Shown one piece after another: positions 7,980-15,280 of a DNA stretch of 64,000 bases. Below the pieces are notes generated by a model. That model ran no database searches, was not told the DNA's origin, and saw nothing but the letters and a program-made list of their open reading frames with translations. This DNA is from Sphingomonas psychrotolerans. Lineage in GTDB: Bacteria > Pseudomonadota > Alphaproteobacteria > Sphingomonadales > Sphingomonadaceae. The DNA lies in the NCBI RefSeq assembly GCF_002796605.1, contig NZ_CP024923.1:3231501-3295500 (forward strand), read 5' to 3'. Position 1 is the first letter of the stretch. Each line of letters opens with the position of its first letter. The position numbers were made by a program, and so were the translations under genes.

Positions 7980-8580
7980 GTTCGGCGAGCGGCGTCACCA
8001 GCCGAGCGCGCTCCTGCGCCTCGTGCCGCGCGTGTCGCTTGAGGCGCGATGCCACGGGGGTCGCAATCAGACAGGCGACGATCGCGCCGTAGAGCGTAGT
8101 GAGCAACGCCACCGCCATCGCCGCGCCGATCGTCTTGGGATCGCGCATCGCAGTGAACATCTGGACGAGCCCGATCAACGTGCCGATCATCCCCATCGCC
8201 GGCGCGATATCGGCCGCACCGGTCCAGAGGTCGGCGACGGCGCGGTGCCGCTCGAACCGGGCGAGCCGGCGCTGGTCGAGCAATGCCGAGACATGCTCGG
8301 GCGAAGCGCCATCGACGATCGCGGCGACCGCCGCCGCAAGATCGGGATCGGCGATCACCGAGCGATCGAGCGCGATCACGCCGTGACGCTGGACGATGCG
8401 GCCGAAGGCGGCGACCTGCGCGAGCAACGGCTCGACATCGAAGCCCCGCCGACAGAGCGTGCGAAGCGCGGCGACCCCGCGGCCGAGATCGCCCAGCGGT
8501 GTCCGCAGCAGCACGGCGACCACGGTACCGCCCAGCACGATGGCCAGCGCAATCGGATCGAGGAAGGGCGCGAAATCCAT
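7933..8580 (-). CDS. MotA/TolQ/ExbB-like proton channel protein
   Basis: Reduced MotA relative (215 aa; canonical MotA at 17623 has 287). Hydrophobic segments are seen near the N-terminus (DPIALAIVLGGTVVAVLL) and twice near the C-terminus (APAMGMIGTLIGLVQMF and AMAVALLTTLYGAIVACLI). The Pro in APAMGMIGT matches the conserved Pro of the MotA/TolQ/ExbB family. It is paired with the MotB-like gene that follows. A sigma-54-like promoter ends almost at its ATG, so the transcript would have little or no leader. It could serve an accessory stator, or a structural role in basal-body assembly, since it heads the flgA operon. Confidence 0.75.
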   Translation of the reverse strand: MDFAPFLDPIALAIVLGGTVVAVLLRTPLGDLGRGVAALRTLCRRGFDVEPLLAQVAAFGRIVQRHGVIALDRSVIADPDLAAAVAAIVDGASPEHVSALLDQRRLARFERHRAVADLWTGAADIAPAMGMIGTLIGLVQMFTAMRDPKTIGAAMAVALLTTLYGAIVACLIATPVASRLKRHARHEAQERARLVTPLAELAAIQPRLGARELAA

Positions 8581-8591
8581 GCGCTCACGTT

Positions 8592-8607
8592 TGCAAGGCC
8601 CGGGCCA
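8592..8607 (-). promoter_or_regulatory. Sigma-54-like promoter facing the motA-like/flgA arm
   Basis: On the minus strand TGGCCCGGGCCTTGCA matches TGGCACG-N4-TTGCA with one mismatch; the -24 GG and -12 GC are intact and correctly spaced. Transcription would begin near 8581, immediately before the ATG at 8580. It faces away from the flgB promoter about 135 bases to the right. Confidence 0.55.
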
Positions 8608-8740
8608 ATTCGGCGCGCTCCCTGTTACGCTACGCTGCCGCCGGCGACACGGCAGCCTATTGCCACCCGACCGGCAAGGCTTTGCCGCTCGCCCGGCCCG
8701 TAGAGGCCTCTCGAGCATCCGGCACGCCGCGCAAGAAAAC

Positions 8741-8756
8741 TGGCACGGCCATTGCA
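8741..8756 (+). promoter_or_regulatory. Sigma-54 promoter of the flgB operon
   Basis: TGGCACGGCCATTGCA is a full match to the RpoN consensus, with GG at 8742-8743 and GC at 8754-8755. It lies 36 bases upstream of the flgB ATG, which has GGGAG as its ribosome site. The long co-directional flgB-flgL run follows. Confidence 0.85.
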
Positions 8757-8791
8757 TCGACACGCCCGAACTTTTGTGCGGGAGACGTGCA

Positions 8792-9145
8792 ATGCCCAAC
8801 GACAGCCTCTTCGGCGTACACGGCGCAGCGCTGGCCGTGCGCTCGCAGCGCATGGGCGTGCTCGCGTCGAACATCGCGAACGCATCCACGCCCGGCTATA
8901 AGGCGAAGGACGTCGACTTCCAGACCGCGCTCGCCGCGATCGAGACGCCGGGCGGCTCGAGCGATGCCGCGATGGACGCCGCGACGCTCTACCGCGTGCC
9001 CCTGCAGCCGAGCCAGGACGGCAACACCGTCGAGCTCGCCACTGAACAGACCGCTTTCGCCGAGAATGCTGTCGCCTATCAGACGACCCTGTCATTCCTG
9101 AACGGCCGCATCTCGACGATTACGCGCGCGCTCAGGGGAGAATGA
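8792..9145 (+). CDS. flgB: Proximal rod protein FlgB
   Basis: Proximal rod subunit of the flagellar basal body (117 aa), exported by the flagellar type III system. The N-terminus contains the axial-protein signature RMGVLASNIANASTPGYKA, and the C-terminus has the helical NAVAYQTTLSFLNGRIST typical of rod proteins. The start at 8792 is supported by GGGAG about seven bases upstream and by the sigma-54 promoter in front. Its stop overlaps the flgC start (ATGA). It opens an operon running through flgL. Confidence 0.95.
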   Translation: MPNDSLFGVHGAALAVRSQRMGVLASNIANASTPGYKAKDVDFQTALAAIETPGGSSDAAMDAATLYRVPLQPSQDGNTVELATEQTAFAENAVAYQTTLSFLNGRISTITRALRGE

Positions 9146-9558
9146 GCATGGGTAACCCGCCGCTCTCGATTTTCCAGGTCTCCGGCCGCGCAATGTCCGC
9201 GCAACTGCTGCGGATGAACACCACCGCATCGAACCTCGCCAACGCCGGCACCGTCGCTTCCAGCCCAGAGGCCGCCTACCGCACGATCAAGCCGGTGTTC
9301 CGCAGCGCGTTCGACGAGGCTTCGGGCCTGTCAACGGTCGATGTCGAGCAGATCGTCACCGCCGGCGCCGAGCCGACCAAACGCTACGACCCGGGCAATC
9401 CGCTCGCCGACAAGGACGGCAATGTCTGGGAAAGCGCAGTCGACGAGACCCGCGAGCTCGTCGACATGCTCGAATCGTCGCGCACCTATCAGAACAATGT
9501 CGAGGTCATGCAGACTGCCAAGCAGCTGATCGTCGACACCCTCAAGCTGGGTCGCTGA
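9142..9558 (+). CDS. flgC: Proximal rod protein FlgC
   Basis: Proximal rod subunit (138 aa). The N-terminal axial motif is MSAQLLRMNTTASNLANAGT and the C-terminal motif is MLESSRTYQNNVEVMQTAKQ, both diagnostic for FlgC. The ATG at 9142 overlaps the flgB stop; a second in-frame ATG at 9148 is an equally plausible initiator. It lies between flgB and flgD as in most flagellar operons. Confidence 0.95.
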   Translation: MSMGNPPLSIFQVSGRAMSAQLLRMNTTASNLANAGTVASSPEAAYRTIKPVFRSAFDEASGLSTVDVEQIVTAGAEPTKRYDPGNPLADKDGNVWESAVDETRELVDMLESSRTYQNNVEVMQTAKQLIVDTLKLGR

Positions 9559-9560
9559 TC

Positions 9561-10256
9561 ATGGATTTCGATAGCACGCTGCAGACTCTCGGCGTCAACC
9601 GCTACGGCGCGTCGAGCGCGACCTCCAACGGCACCAAGGACACGTCCGGCCTCGGCAAGACCGAGATGGACCAGAGCGACTTCCTGACGCTGATGACCGC
9701 GCAGCTCAAGAATCAGGACCCGTTCGAGCCGGTCGACAACACCCAGATGGTCGCCCAGATGGCGCAATTCTCATCGCTCTCCGGCATCACCGAGATGAGC
9801 ACGACATTGAAGGCGATTGCGGCCAAGCTGGGCGGCACTTCGCTCGGCGACGCGCTCGGCTATGTCGGCAAGACCGTGCTGACCGAAGGCTCGATCGCGT
9901 ATCCGCGCGAGTCCGGCGGGATCGCCGGCGCAGTCGCGCTGTCCAAGGACGCTACCGACGTCAACGTCGCGATCAGCGATGCCGACGGCAAGCCATTGAA
10001 GACGATCGCGCTCGGAAAGCAGGCCGCGGGCGCCGTCGCCTTTGATTGGGATGGCAAGCTGGACAACGGCGAAGCGGCTGGCCCCGGCCCCTACACCGTC
10101 AAGGTCGCCGCGCTCAACGCCGGCGCCAAGGTCGATGCCGCCCCGCTCGTCTGGGCGCCGGTGTCCACCGTCTCGCTCGGATCCGACGGCAAGCCCGTCC
10201 TCACGCTTCCTGGCATCGGCCAGGTCCCCCTCGACGCCATCTGGCAAGTCGGCTGA
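9561..10256 (+). CDS. flgD: Hook capping/scaffold protein FlgD
   Basis: Hook cap protein (231 aa) that sits at the growing hook tip and guides FlgE polymerisation. The conserved N-terminal block MDQSDFLTLMTAQLKNQDPF is followed by DNTQMVAQMAQFSSL. The C-terminal half holds the FlgD Ig/tudor-like region (VAFDWDGKLDNGEAAGPGPY). It precedes flgE, its substrate. Length and order are ordinary. Confidence 0.95.
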   Translation: MDFDSTLQTLGVNRYGASSATSNGTKDTSGLGKTEMDQSDFLTLMTAQLKNQDPFEPVDNTQMVAQMAQFSSLSGITEMSTTLKAIAAKLGGTSLGDALGYVGKTVLTEGSIAYPRESGGIAGAVALSKDATDVNVAISDADGKPLKTIALGKQAAGAVAFDWDGKLDNGEAAGPGPYTVKVAALNAGAKVDAAPLVWAPVSTVSLGSDGKPVLTLPGIGQVPLDAIWQVG

Positions 10257-10274
10257 CCCCAAGGAGTAACGCAC

Positions 10275-11579
10275 ATGTCCTTCTTCACTTCACTCAGCGG
10301 GCTTCAGGCTGCCCAGACCGAAATGTCGACGATCTCGCACAATCTTGCCAACGTCTCGACCAACGGTTTCAAGCGCTCGACCACGCAATTCGCCGACGTC
10401 ATCGCCTCCACCTCCAATTCGAACCCGACCCAGATGGTCGGTTCGGGCACGGTAGTGAAATCGGTCCGCCAGCAGTTCAGCCAAGGCGGCTTCACGCAAT
10501 CCTCGTCGGCGCTCGACGTCGCGATCTCGGGCGAGGGCTTCTTCATCGTCAAGGGCAGCGACGCGAGCAACAATGTGTCGTTCACCCGCAACGGCAGCTT
10601 CCTCGTCGATTCGGACCGCTATGTCGTCGATGCGCAGGGAAATAAATTGCAGGTCTATCCGGTCGACGGTTCGGGCGCGGTGGTCGCCACCGGCATCGCC
10701 TCGACGGTCAGCCTGCGCCTGCCCCAGATCAGCGGCAAGCCCGAGGCGACCGAGGACGTCACCCTGTCGCTCAACCTCAACGCCAATTCGGTGATCCCGT
10801 CGGACGACGATCGCTGGACCGACGTGCCCTATGCCTTCGACCGGTTCGATCCGGCGACCTATAATCATTCGGCGCAGACCACGATCTACGACGCCAATGG
10901 CAACGCGCTGACCTTGACCACCTATTTCGTCCGCGAGACGACGCCGACCACCGCCGAGCCGACCAGCGACTGGACGGCCTATTCGTTCGTCGGCGACAAA
11001 CAGCTCAACTCGGGCACCGATCCCGACGACATCGAGCCGATCGCGATGACTTTCGACGGGACCGGCAAGCTCACCGCGCCGGCAGGGCCGACGAGCTTTC
11101 TCGGCTTCCTCGCCCCCGGTGCGACCACCGAGCAGATGATCACGCTCGATTTCGGCGACGCGACGACGCAGGTCTATTCGCCGTTCAGCATCGATGCGAG
11201 CTCGCAGGACGGTTCGCCGGTCGGTCAGCTCGAGGGCGTCACCATCGCCGATGACGGCACGGTGCGCGCCAGCTTCTCCAACGGCGACAGCCAGGCATTG
11301 GGCAAGGTCGTGCTCGCCAGCTTCTCCAACCCCACCGGTCTGCGCCAGCTCGGCAGCAGCACTTGGTCGGCCTCAGGCCTCTCGGGTGAGCCGCGGCTCG
11401 GCGAGCCGGGCGCAAACGGGTTCGGCGGGCTGATGGCCGGCGCGGTCGAGCGCTCGAACGTCGACATCACCGAGGAACTGGTCGGGCTGATCGCCGCGCA
11501 GCGCAACTTCCAGGCCAACGCCAAGGCGCTCGATACCGCGAGCCAGATCTCGCAAACCATCTTCAACATCCGCAGCTGA
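10275..11579 (+). CDS. flgE: Flagellar hook protein FlgE
   Basis: Structural subunit of the hook (434 aa). The N-terminal axial motif MSTISHNLANVSTNGFKRS and the C-terminal motif NVDITEELVGLIAAQRNFQ are both present. The central part is variable and Thr/Asp-rich, as expected for the surface-exposed hook domains. AAGGAG stands before the ATG. In this family FlgE completion triggers the switch to late export substrates, which in turn releases FlgM. Confidence 0.95.
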   Translation: MSFFTSLSGLQAAQTEMSTISHNLANVSTNGFKRSTTQFADVIASTSNSNPTQMVGSGTVVKSVRQQFSQGGFTQSSSALDVAISGEGFFIVKGSDASNNVSFTRNGSFLVDSDRYVVDAQGNKLQVYPVDGSGAVVATGIASTVSLRLPQISGKPEATEDVTLSLNLNANSVIPSDDDRWTDVPYAFDRFDPATYNHSAQTTIYDANGNALTLTTYFVRETTPTTAEPTSDWTAYSFVGDKQLNSGTDPDDIEPIAMTFDGTGKLTAPAGPTSFLGFLAPGATTEQMITLDFGDATTQVYSPFSIDASSQDGSPVGQLEGVTIADDGTVRASFSNGDSQALGKVVLASFSNPTGLRQLGSSTWSASGLSGEPRLGEPGANGFGGLMAGAVERSNVDITEELVGLIAAQRNFQANAKALDTASQISQTIFNIRS

Positions 11580-11587
11580 GCTAGACC

Positions 11588-12331
11588 ATGGACCGCCTCG
11601 TCTACACTGCAATGTCGGGGCTGCGCAGCCAGATGGCCGCGCAGTCGACGATCGCGAACAACATCGCGAACGCGTCGACGATCGGCTTCCGGGCCGAGCG
11701 CGTCAATTTCGACAGGCTGGTGTTGCAGGGCTCGGGCCTCGAGACCCGCCAGCTCGCCGCCGAGGAGGTCGAGGATTTCGACCGCCGGGCGGGGACGATC
11801 GTCCAGACCGCGCGGCCGCTCGACGTTGCGGTGACTTCGGATTCATGGATCGCGGTGCAGGCCGCGGACGGCAGCGAAGCCTATACGAGGCGCGGCGATT
11901 TGTCGGTCGCGGCCTCTGGCGTGCTGGAAACCGGCGACGGTTTCCCGGTGATGGGCTCGGGGGGGCCCATCACCGTGCCGCCCCACCAGTCGATCGCGAT
12001 CGCCGAGGACGGCACCGTCTCGATCGTGCCGCTGGGCGGCGATCCGACCCAGCCGCAAGTGATCGACAGGATCAAGCTGGCCAGCCCCACCGGCAGCCAG
12101 ACCGCCAAGGGTCTCGACAATCTGCTCCACGTCAAGGGCGGCGGAGTGCTGCCCGAGGATCTCGACGGCAAGCTCGCGGCGGGATCGCTCGAGCAATCGA
12201 ACGTCAACCTGACTCAGGCGCTGGTCGACATGATCGAGAACCAGCGCAGCTACGAAGTGCAGGCCAGCCTGCTCAAGGAAGCCAAGACCATGGACGAGAG
12301 CGCCGCATCTTTGATGCGGATGCCCGCGTAA
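11588..12331 (+). CDS. flgF: Proximal rod protein FlgF
   Basis: Rod subunit (247 aa) of the FlgE/F/G family. N-terminal motif MAAQSTIANNIANASTIGF and C-terminal motif NVNLTQALVDMIENQRSYE are intact. The stretch AVTSDSWIAVQAADG, about a third of the way in, is shared with FlgG. It lies directly between flgE and flgG with short gaps. No oddities. Confidence 0.94.
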   Translation: MDRLVYTAMSGLRSQMAAQSTIANNIANASTIGFRAERVNFDRLVLQGSGLETRQLAAEEVEDFDRRAGTIVQTARPLDVAVTSDSWIAVQAADGSEAYTRRGDLSVAASGVLETGDGFPVMGSGGPITVPPHQSIAIAEDGTVSIVPLGGDPTQPQVIDRIKLASPTGSQTAKGLDNLLHVKGGGVLPEDLDGKLAAGSLEQSNVNLTQALVDMIENQRSYEVQASLLKEAKTMDESAASLMRMPA

Positions 12332-12347
12332 CGAAAGGATTTAGACG

Positions 12348-13136
12348 ATGGGTTCCTCGGCAATGCACATCGCGCGCACCGGGCTCGACGCTCAGGACAT
12401 GCGCATGCGGGTGATCTCGAACAACTTGGCCAACGTCAACACGACGGCGTTCAAGCGCGACCGCGCCTCGTTCCAGACGCTGGCTTATCAGGTCGTCACC
12501 GCGCCGGGTGCGCAGAGCACCGCAGAGACCAAATACGCCACCGGGCTCAACCTTGGCACCGGCGTCCGCATCCAGGGCACTGCCCGGGTCGAGACGCAGG
12601 GCACCTTCCAGAACACCGGCGGGTCACTCGATCTCGCGCTGGAGGGCGAAGGCTATTTCCAGGTCCAGCTGCCCGGTGGCCAGCTCGGCTATACCCGCGC
12701 CGGCAATTTTTCGCGCTCGGCCGAAGGCATGATGGTGACCAGCGACGGCTATCAGGTGATGCCGGGGATTACGATCCCCGAGGGCACCACCGGGATCACG
12801 ATCGGCGCCGACGGCACCGTATCGGCGCAGATCGCCGGCCAGACCGAAGGCAGCCAGCTCGGCCAGATCCAGGTCGCGACCTTCCCCAATCCCGGCGGGC
12901 TGCAGGCGACCGGTGACAATTTCCTGATCGAGACCACCGCCAGCGGCGCGGCGAGCCTCGGCGCGCCCAACGAAGCCGGCCGCGCCAAGATCCGCCAGGG
13001 CGCGCTCGAGGCTTCGAACGTCAATGTCGTCGAGGAGTTGGTCGACATGATCGAGACCCAGCGCGCCTACGAGGTCAATTCGAAGATGATCTCGGCGACC
13101 GACGAGATGCTCAAATATGTCAATCAGAACATCTGA
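12348..13136 (+). CDS. flgG: Distal rod protein FlgG
   Basis: Distal rod subunit (262 aa, the standard length). The N-terminal segment MRVISNNLANVNTTAFKRD, the core LDLALEGEGYFQVQLPGGQ and the C-terminal NVNVVEELVDMIETQRAYE are near-consensus. AAAGGA precedes the ATG. FlgG controls rod length and connects to the hook; the L- and P-ring genes flgH and flgI follow. Confidence 0.96.
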   Translation: MGSSAMHIARTGLDAQDMRMRVISNNLANVNTTAFKRDRASFQTLAYQVVTAPGAQSTAETKYATGLNLGTGVRIQGTARVETQGTFQNTGGSLDLALEGEGYFQVQLPGGQLGYTRAGNFSRSAEGMMVTSDGYQVMPGITIPEGTTGITIGADGTVSAQIAGQTEGSQLGQIQVATFPNPGGLQATGDNFLIETTASGAASLGAPNEAGRAKIRQGALEASNVNVVEELVDMIETQRAYEVNSKMISATDEMLKYVNQNI

Positions 13137-13146
13137 GGCGGCCGCG

Positions 13147-13842
13147 ATGAAATTCCTCACCGGCCTAGCCACCGGCGCGCTCGTCGTCGCCGCGATCGCC
13201 TTCACCAGCGCGCCCGCCAAGGCGCAGTTCCTCGGGTTGGGCAAGAAGAAGGCGAAGGAGGATTTCTCCGCCACCCTTCCCGCGCCCGTCCCCGTGGCGG
13301 CGCCGGCGAACGGCAGCATCTTCCAGGCAGGCGACGGCTATGCCGCGCTCTACGAGGGCATGCGCGCGCGCCGCGTCGGCGATCCGCTGACGATCGTCCT
13401 CGTCGAGCGCACCAGCGCCTCCAAGTCGGCGGGCACCAAGCTCGACAGTGGCGGCGGCTTCTCGCTGACGCCGCCGACCACCGGCGCGCTCAACCTGTTC
13501 AACAAGAGCGACGCCAGTGTCAGCGGCGCGCGCAACTTCACCGGGACCGGCACTGCCGACCAAGCCAATGCCTTGTCGGGCGAGGTCAGCGTGACAGTGG
13601 CCGCGGTCTATCCCAACGGGACGATGCTGGTGCAGGGCCAGAAGCGCGTCACGCTCAACCGCGGCGACGAGTTCATCCAGATCAAGGGTATCGTGCGCAC
13701 CGCCGATATCGACGCGAACAATCGCGTCGCCTCGACCCGCGTCGCCGATGCCCGCATCGCCTACACCGGCAAGGGCGATGTCGCCCGCGCCAGCCGTCAG
13801 GGCTGGCTGAGCCGGTTCTTCCAGATCCTCAGCCCTTTCTGA
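13147..13842 (+). CDS. flgH: Flagellar L-ring protein FlgH (no lipobox)
   Basis: Outer-membrane L-ring subunit (231 aa). The family core is clear: GSIFQAGDGYAALYEGMRA, RRVGDPLTIVLVERT, MLVQGQKRVTLNRGDE and IKGIVRTADIDANNRV. FlgH is normally a lipoprotein, but here the signal peptide MKFLTGLATGALVVAA... ends in SAPAKAQF, a type I cleavage site, and the whole protein contains no cysteine. Lipid anchoring at an N-terminal Cys is therefore impossible for this version. I chose 13147 because it begins the signal peptide; the open frame extends 30 bases further into flgG. Confidence 0.92.
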   Translation: MKFLTGLATGALVVAAIAFTSAPAKAQFLGLGKKKAKEDFSATLPAPVPVAAPANGSIFQAGDGYAALYEGMRARRVGDPLTIVLVERTSASKSAGTKLDSGGGFSLTPPTTGALNLFNKSDASVSGARNFTGTGTADQANALSGEVSVTVAAVYPNGTMLVQGQKRVTLNRGDEFIQIKGIVRTADIDANNRVASTRVADARIAYTGKGDVARASRQGWLSRFFQILSPF

Positions 13843-13856
13843 GCGGAGCCCGCAAC

Positions 13857-14951
13857 ATGATCCGTTTCGTCATCGCCCTTCTCGCCGCCACGCTGGTCAT
13901 CGCGCCCGCGCAGGCGCAGCGCGTCAAGGATCTGGGCGGCTTCCAGGGCATCCGCACCAACCAGCTCACCGGATACGGCATGGTCGTCGGTCTGCCGGGC
14001 ACCGGTGACGACAATCTGGAATATACCGTCCAGTCGATGAAGGGCGTCGCCTCGCGCTTCGGCCTGCAATTGCCGCCGGGCGTCAGCCCCGCGCTCAAGA
14101 ACGCCGCGGTCGTGATGATCACCGCCGAACTGCCGGCCTTCGCCAAGCCGGGTCAGAAGCTCGACATCACCGTCTCGTCGATGGGCAAGTCCAAGTCCTT
14201 GCGCGGCGGCACGTTGATCCTGACGCCGCTGCAGGGTGCCGACGGCCAGATCTATGCGATGGCGCAGGGCAACCTCGCGGTCGGCGGGCTCGGTGCGGAA
14301 GGCGCCGACGGCTCGAGGATCGTGGTCAACATCCCGTCGAGCGGCCGCATCCCGGAAGGGGCGACGGTCGAGCGTGTCGTCGACACCGGCTTCGACCGCG
14401 CCCCCTTTCTCACCTTCAACCTCGCCCGCGCCGATTTCACTACCGCGCAGCGCGTACAGGACGCGATCAATAGCCGCTTCGGTGGAGCCCGCGCCCGCGC
14501 GATCGACGGCGTGTCGATCGCGGTGCAGGCCCCGGCCGGCGCCGATGTCCGCGCCGAATTGATGTCGGAGATCGAGAACCTCACCGTCGAGGCGGCCGAG
14601 GCGCGCGCGCGTGTGATCGTCAATGCGCGCACCGGCACCGTGGTGATCAACTCCGCGGTCCGGGTCAGCCCGGCCGCAGTGACACATGGTAAACTCACCG
14701 TTCGTATCGATGAGGCCCAAAATGTCAGCCAGCCGCTGCCGTTTAGTAAGGGCGAGACCGTGACGGAGCAGCACAGCGCCGTGAACGTCGAGGAGGAGAA
14801 GAAGCCGATGTTCCTGATCCAGCCCGGGCCCAAGCTCGCGGACGTGGTCAAGGCGGTGAACGCGATCGGCGCGTCGCCGGCCGACCTCGTCGCGATCCTC
14901 GAAGCACTCAAGGAGGCCGGCGCGCTCAAGGCCGAATTGGTGATCCTGTGA
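13857..14951 (+). CDS. flgI: Flagellar P-ring protein FlgI
   Basis: Periplasmic P-ring subunit (364 aa, typical). A signal peptide (MIRFVIALLAATLVIAPAQA) is followed by the family N-terminus RVKDLGGFQGIRTNQLTGY and GMVVGLPGTGDD. The C-terminal segment reads LADVVKAVNAIGASPADLV and AILEALKEAGALKAELVIL. Assembly needs FlgA, which is encoded on the opposite arm. The stop overlaps the GTG start of flgJ. Confidence 0.96.
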   Translation: MIRFVIALLAATLVIAPAQAQRVKDLGGFQGIRTNQLTGYGMVVGLPGTGDDNLEYTVQSMKGVASRFGLQLPPGVSPALKNAAVVMITAELPAFAKPGQKLDITVSSMGKSKSLRGGTLILTPLQGADGQIYAMAQGNLAVGGLGAEGADGSRIVVNIPSSGRIPEGATVERVVDTGFDRAPFLTFNLARADFTTAQRVQDAINSRFGGARARAIDGVSIAVQAPAGADVRAELMSEIENLTVEAAEARARVIVNARTGTVVINSAVRVSPAAVTHGKLTVRIDEAQNVSQPLPFSKGETVTEQHSAVNVEEEKKPMFLIQPGPKLADVVKAVNAIGASPADLVAILEALKEAGALKAELVIL

Positions 14952-15280
14952 CCAGCGCGCCGAGCCCGATCGCGAACCTCGCCGGCGGCGTGTCGACCGA
15001 CACGTCGCGGCTGGCGTCGAAGGACAATCTCGACGCCGCCGGCAAGCGCTTCGAGGCGATCTTCACCGGCATGATGCTCAAGTCGATGCGCGCGGCCAAG
15101 CTCGGCGACGGGCTGTTCGACAGCAAGGCGACCGAGCAGTTCCGCGACATGCAGGACCAGCAGCTCGCCCAGGCGATGGCCGCGCACGCGCCGATCGGCA
15201 TCGGCAAGGCAATGACCGAGTTCCTCGCCAGATCTGCCGCGCTCGAACCCGCCGCGCCGCCCGAAGGGGGTACGCCATGA
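14948..15280 (+). CDS. flgJ: Rod-binding protein FlgJ (N-terminal domain only)
   Basis: Rod cap/rod-binding protein (110 aa) corresponding only to the N-terminal half of enterobacterial FlgJ; the family block is KRFEAIFTGMMLKSMRAAK, then FRDMQDQQLAQAMA. The C-terminal muramidase is missing, as is common in alphaproteobacteria, and a separate transglycosylase at 5262-6149 likely replaces it. It starts at a GTG overlapping the flgI stop (GTGA) and ends in an ATGA overlap with flgK, so it is translationally coupled on both sides. Confidence 0.88.
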   Translation: MTSAPSPIANLAGGVSTDTSRLASKDNLDAAGKRFEAIFTGMMLKSMRAAKLGDGLFDSKATEQFRDMQDQQLAQAMAAHAPIGIGKAMTEFLARSAALEPAAPPEGGTP

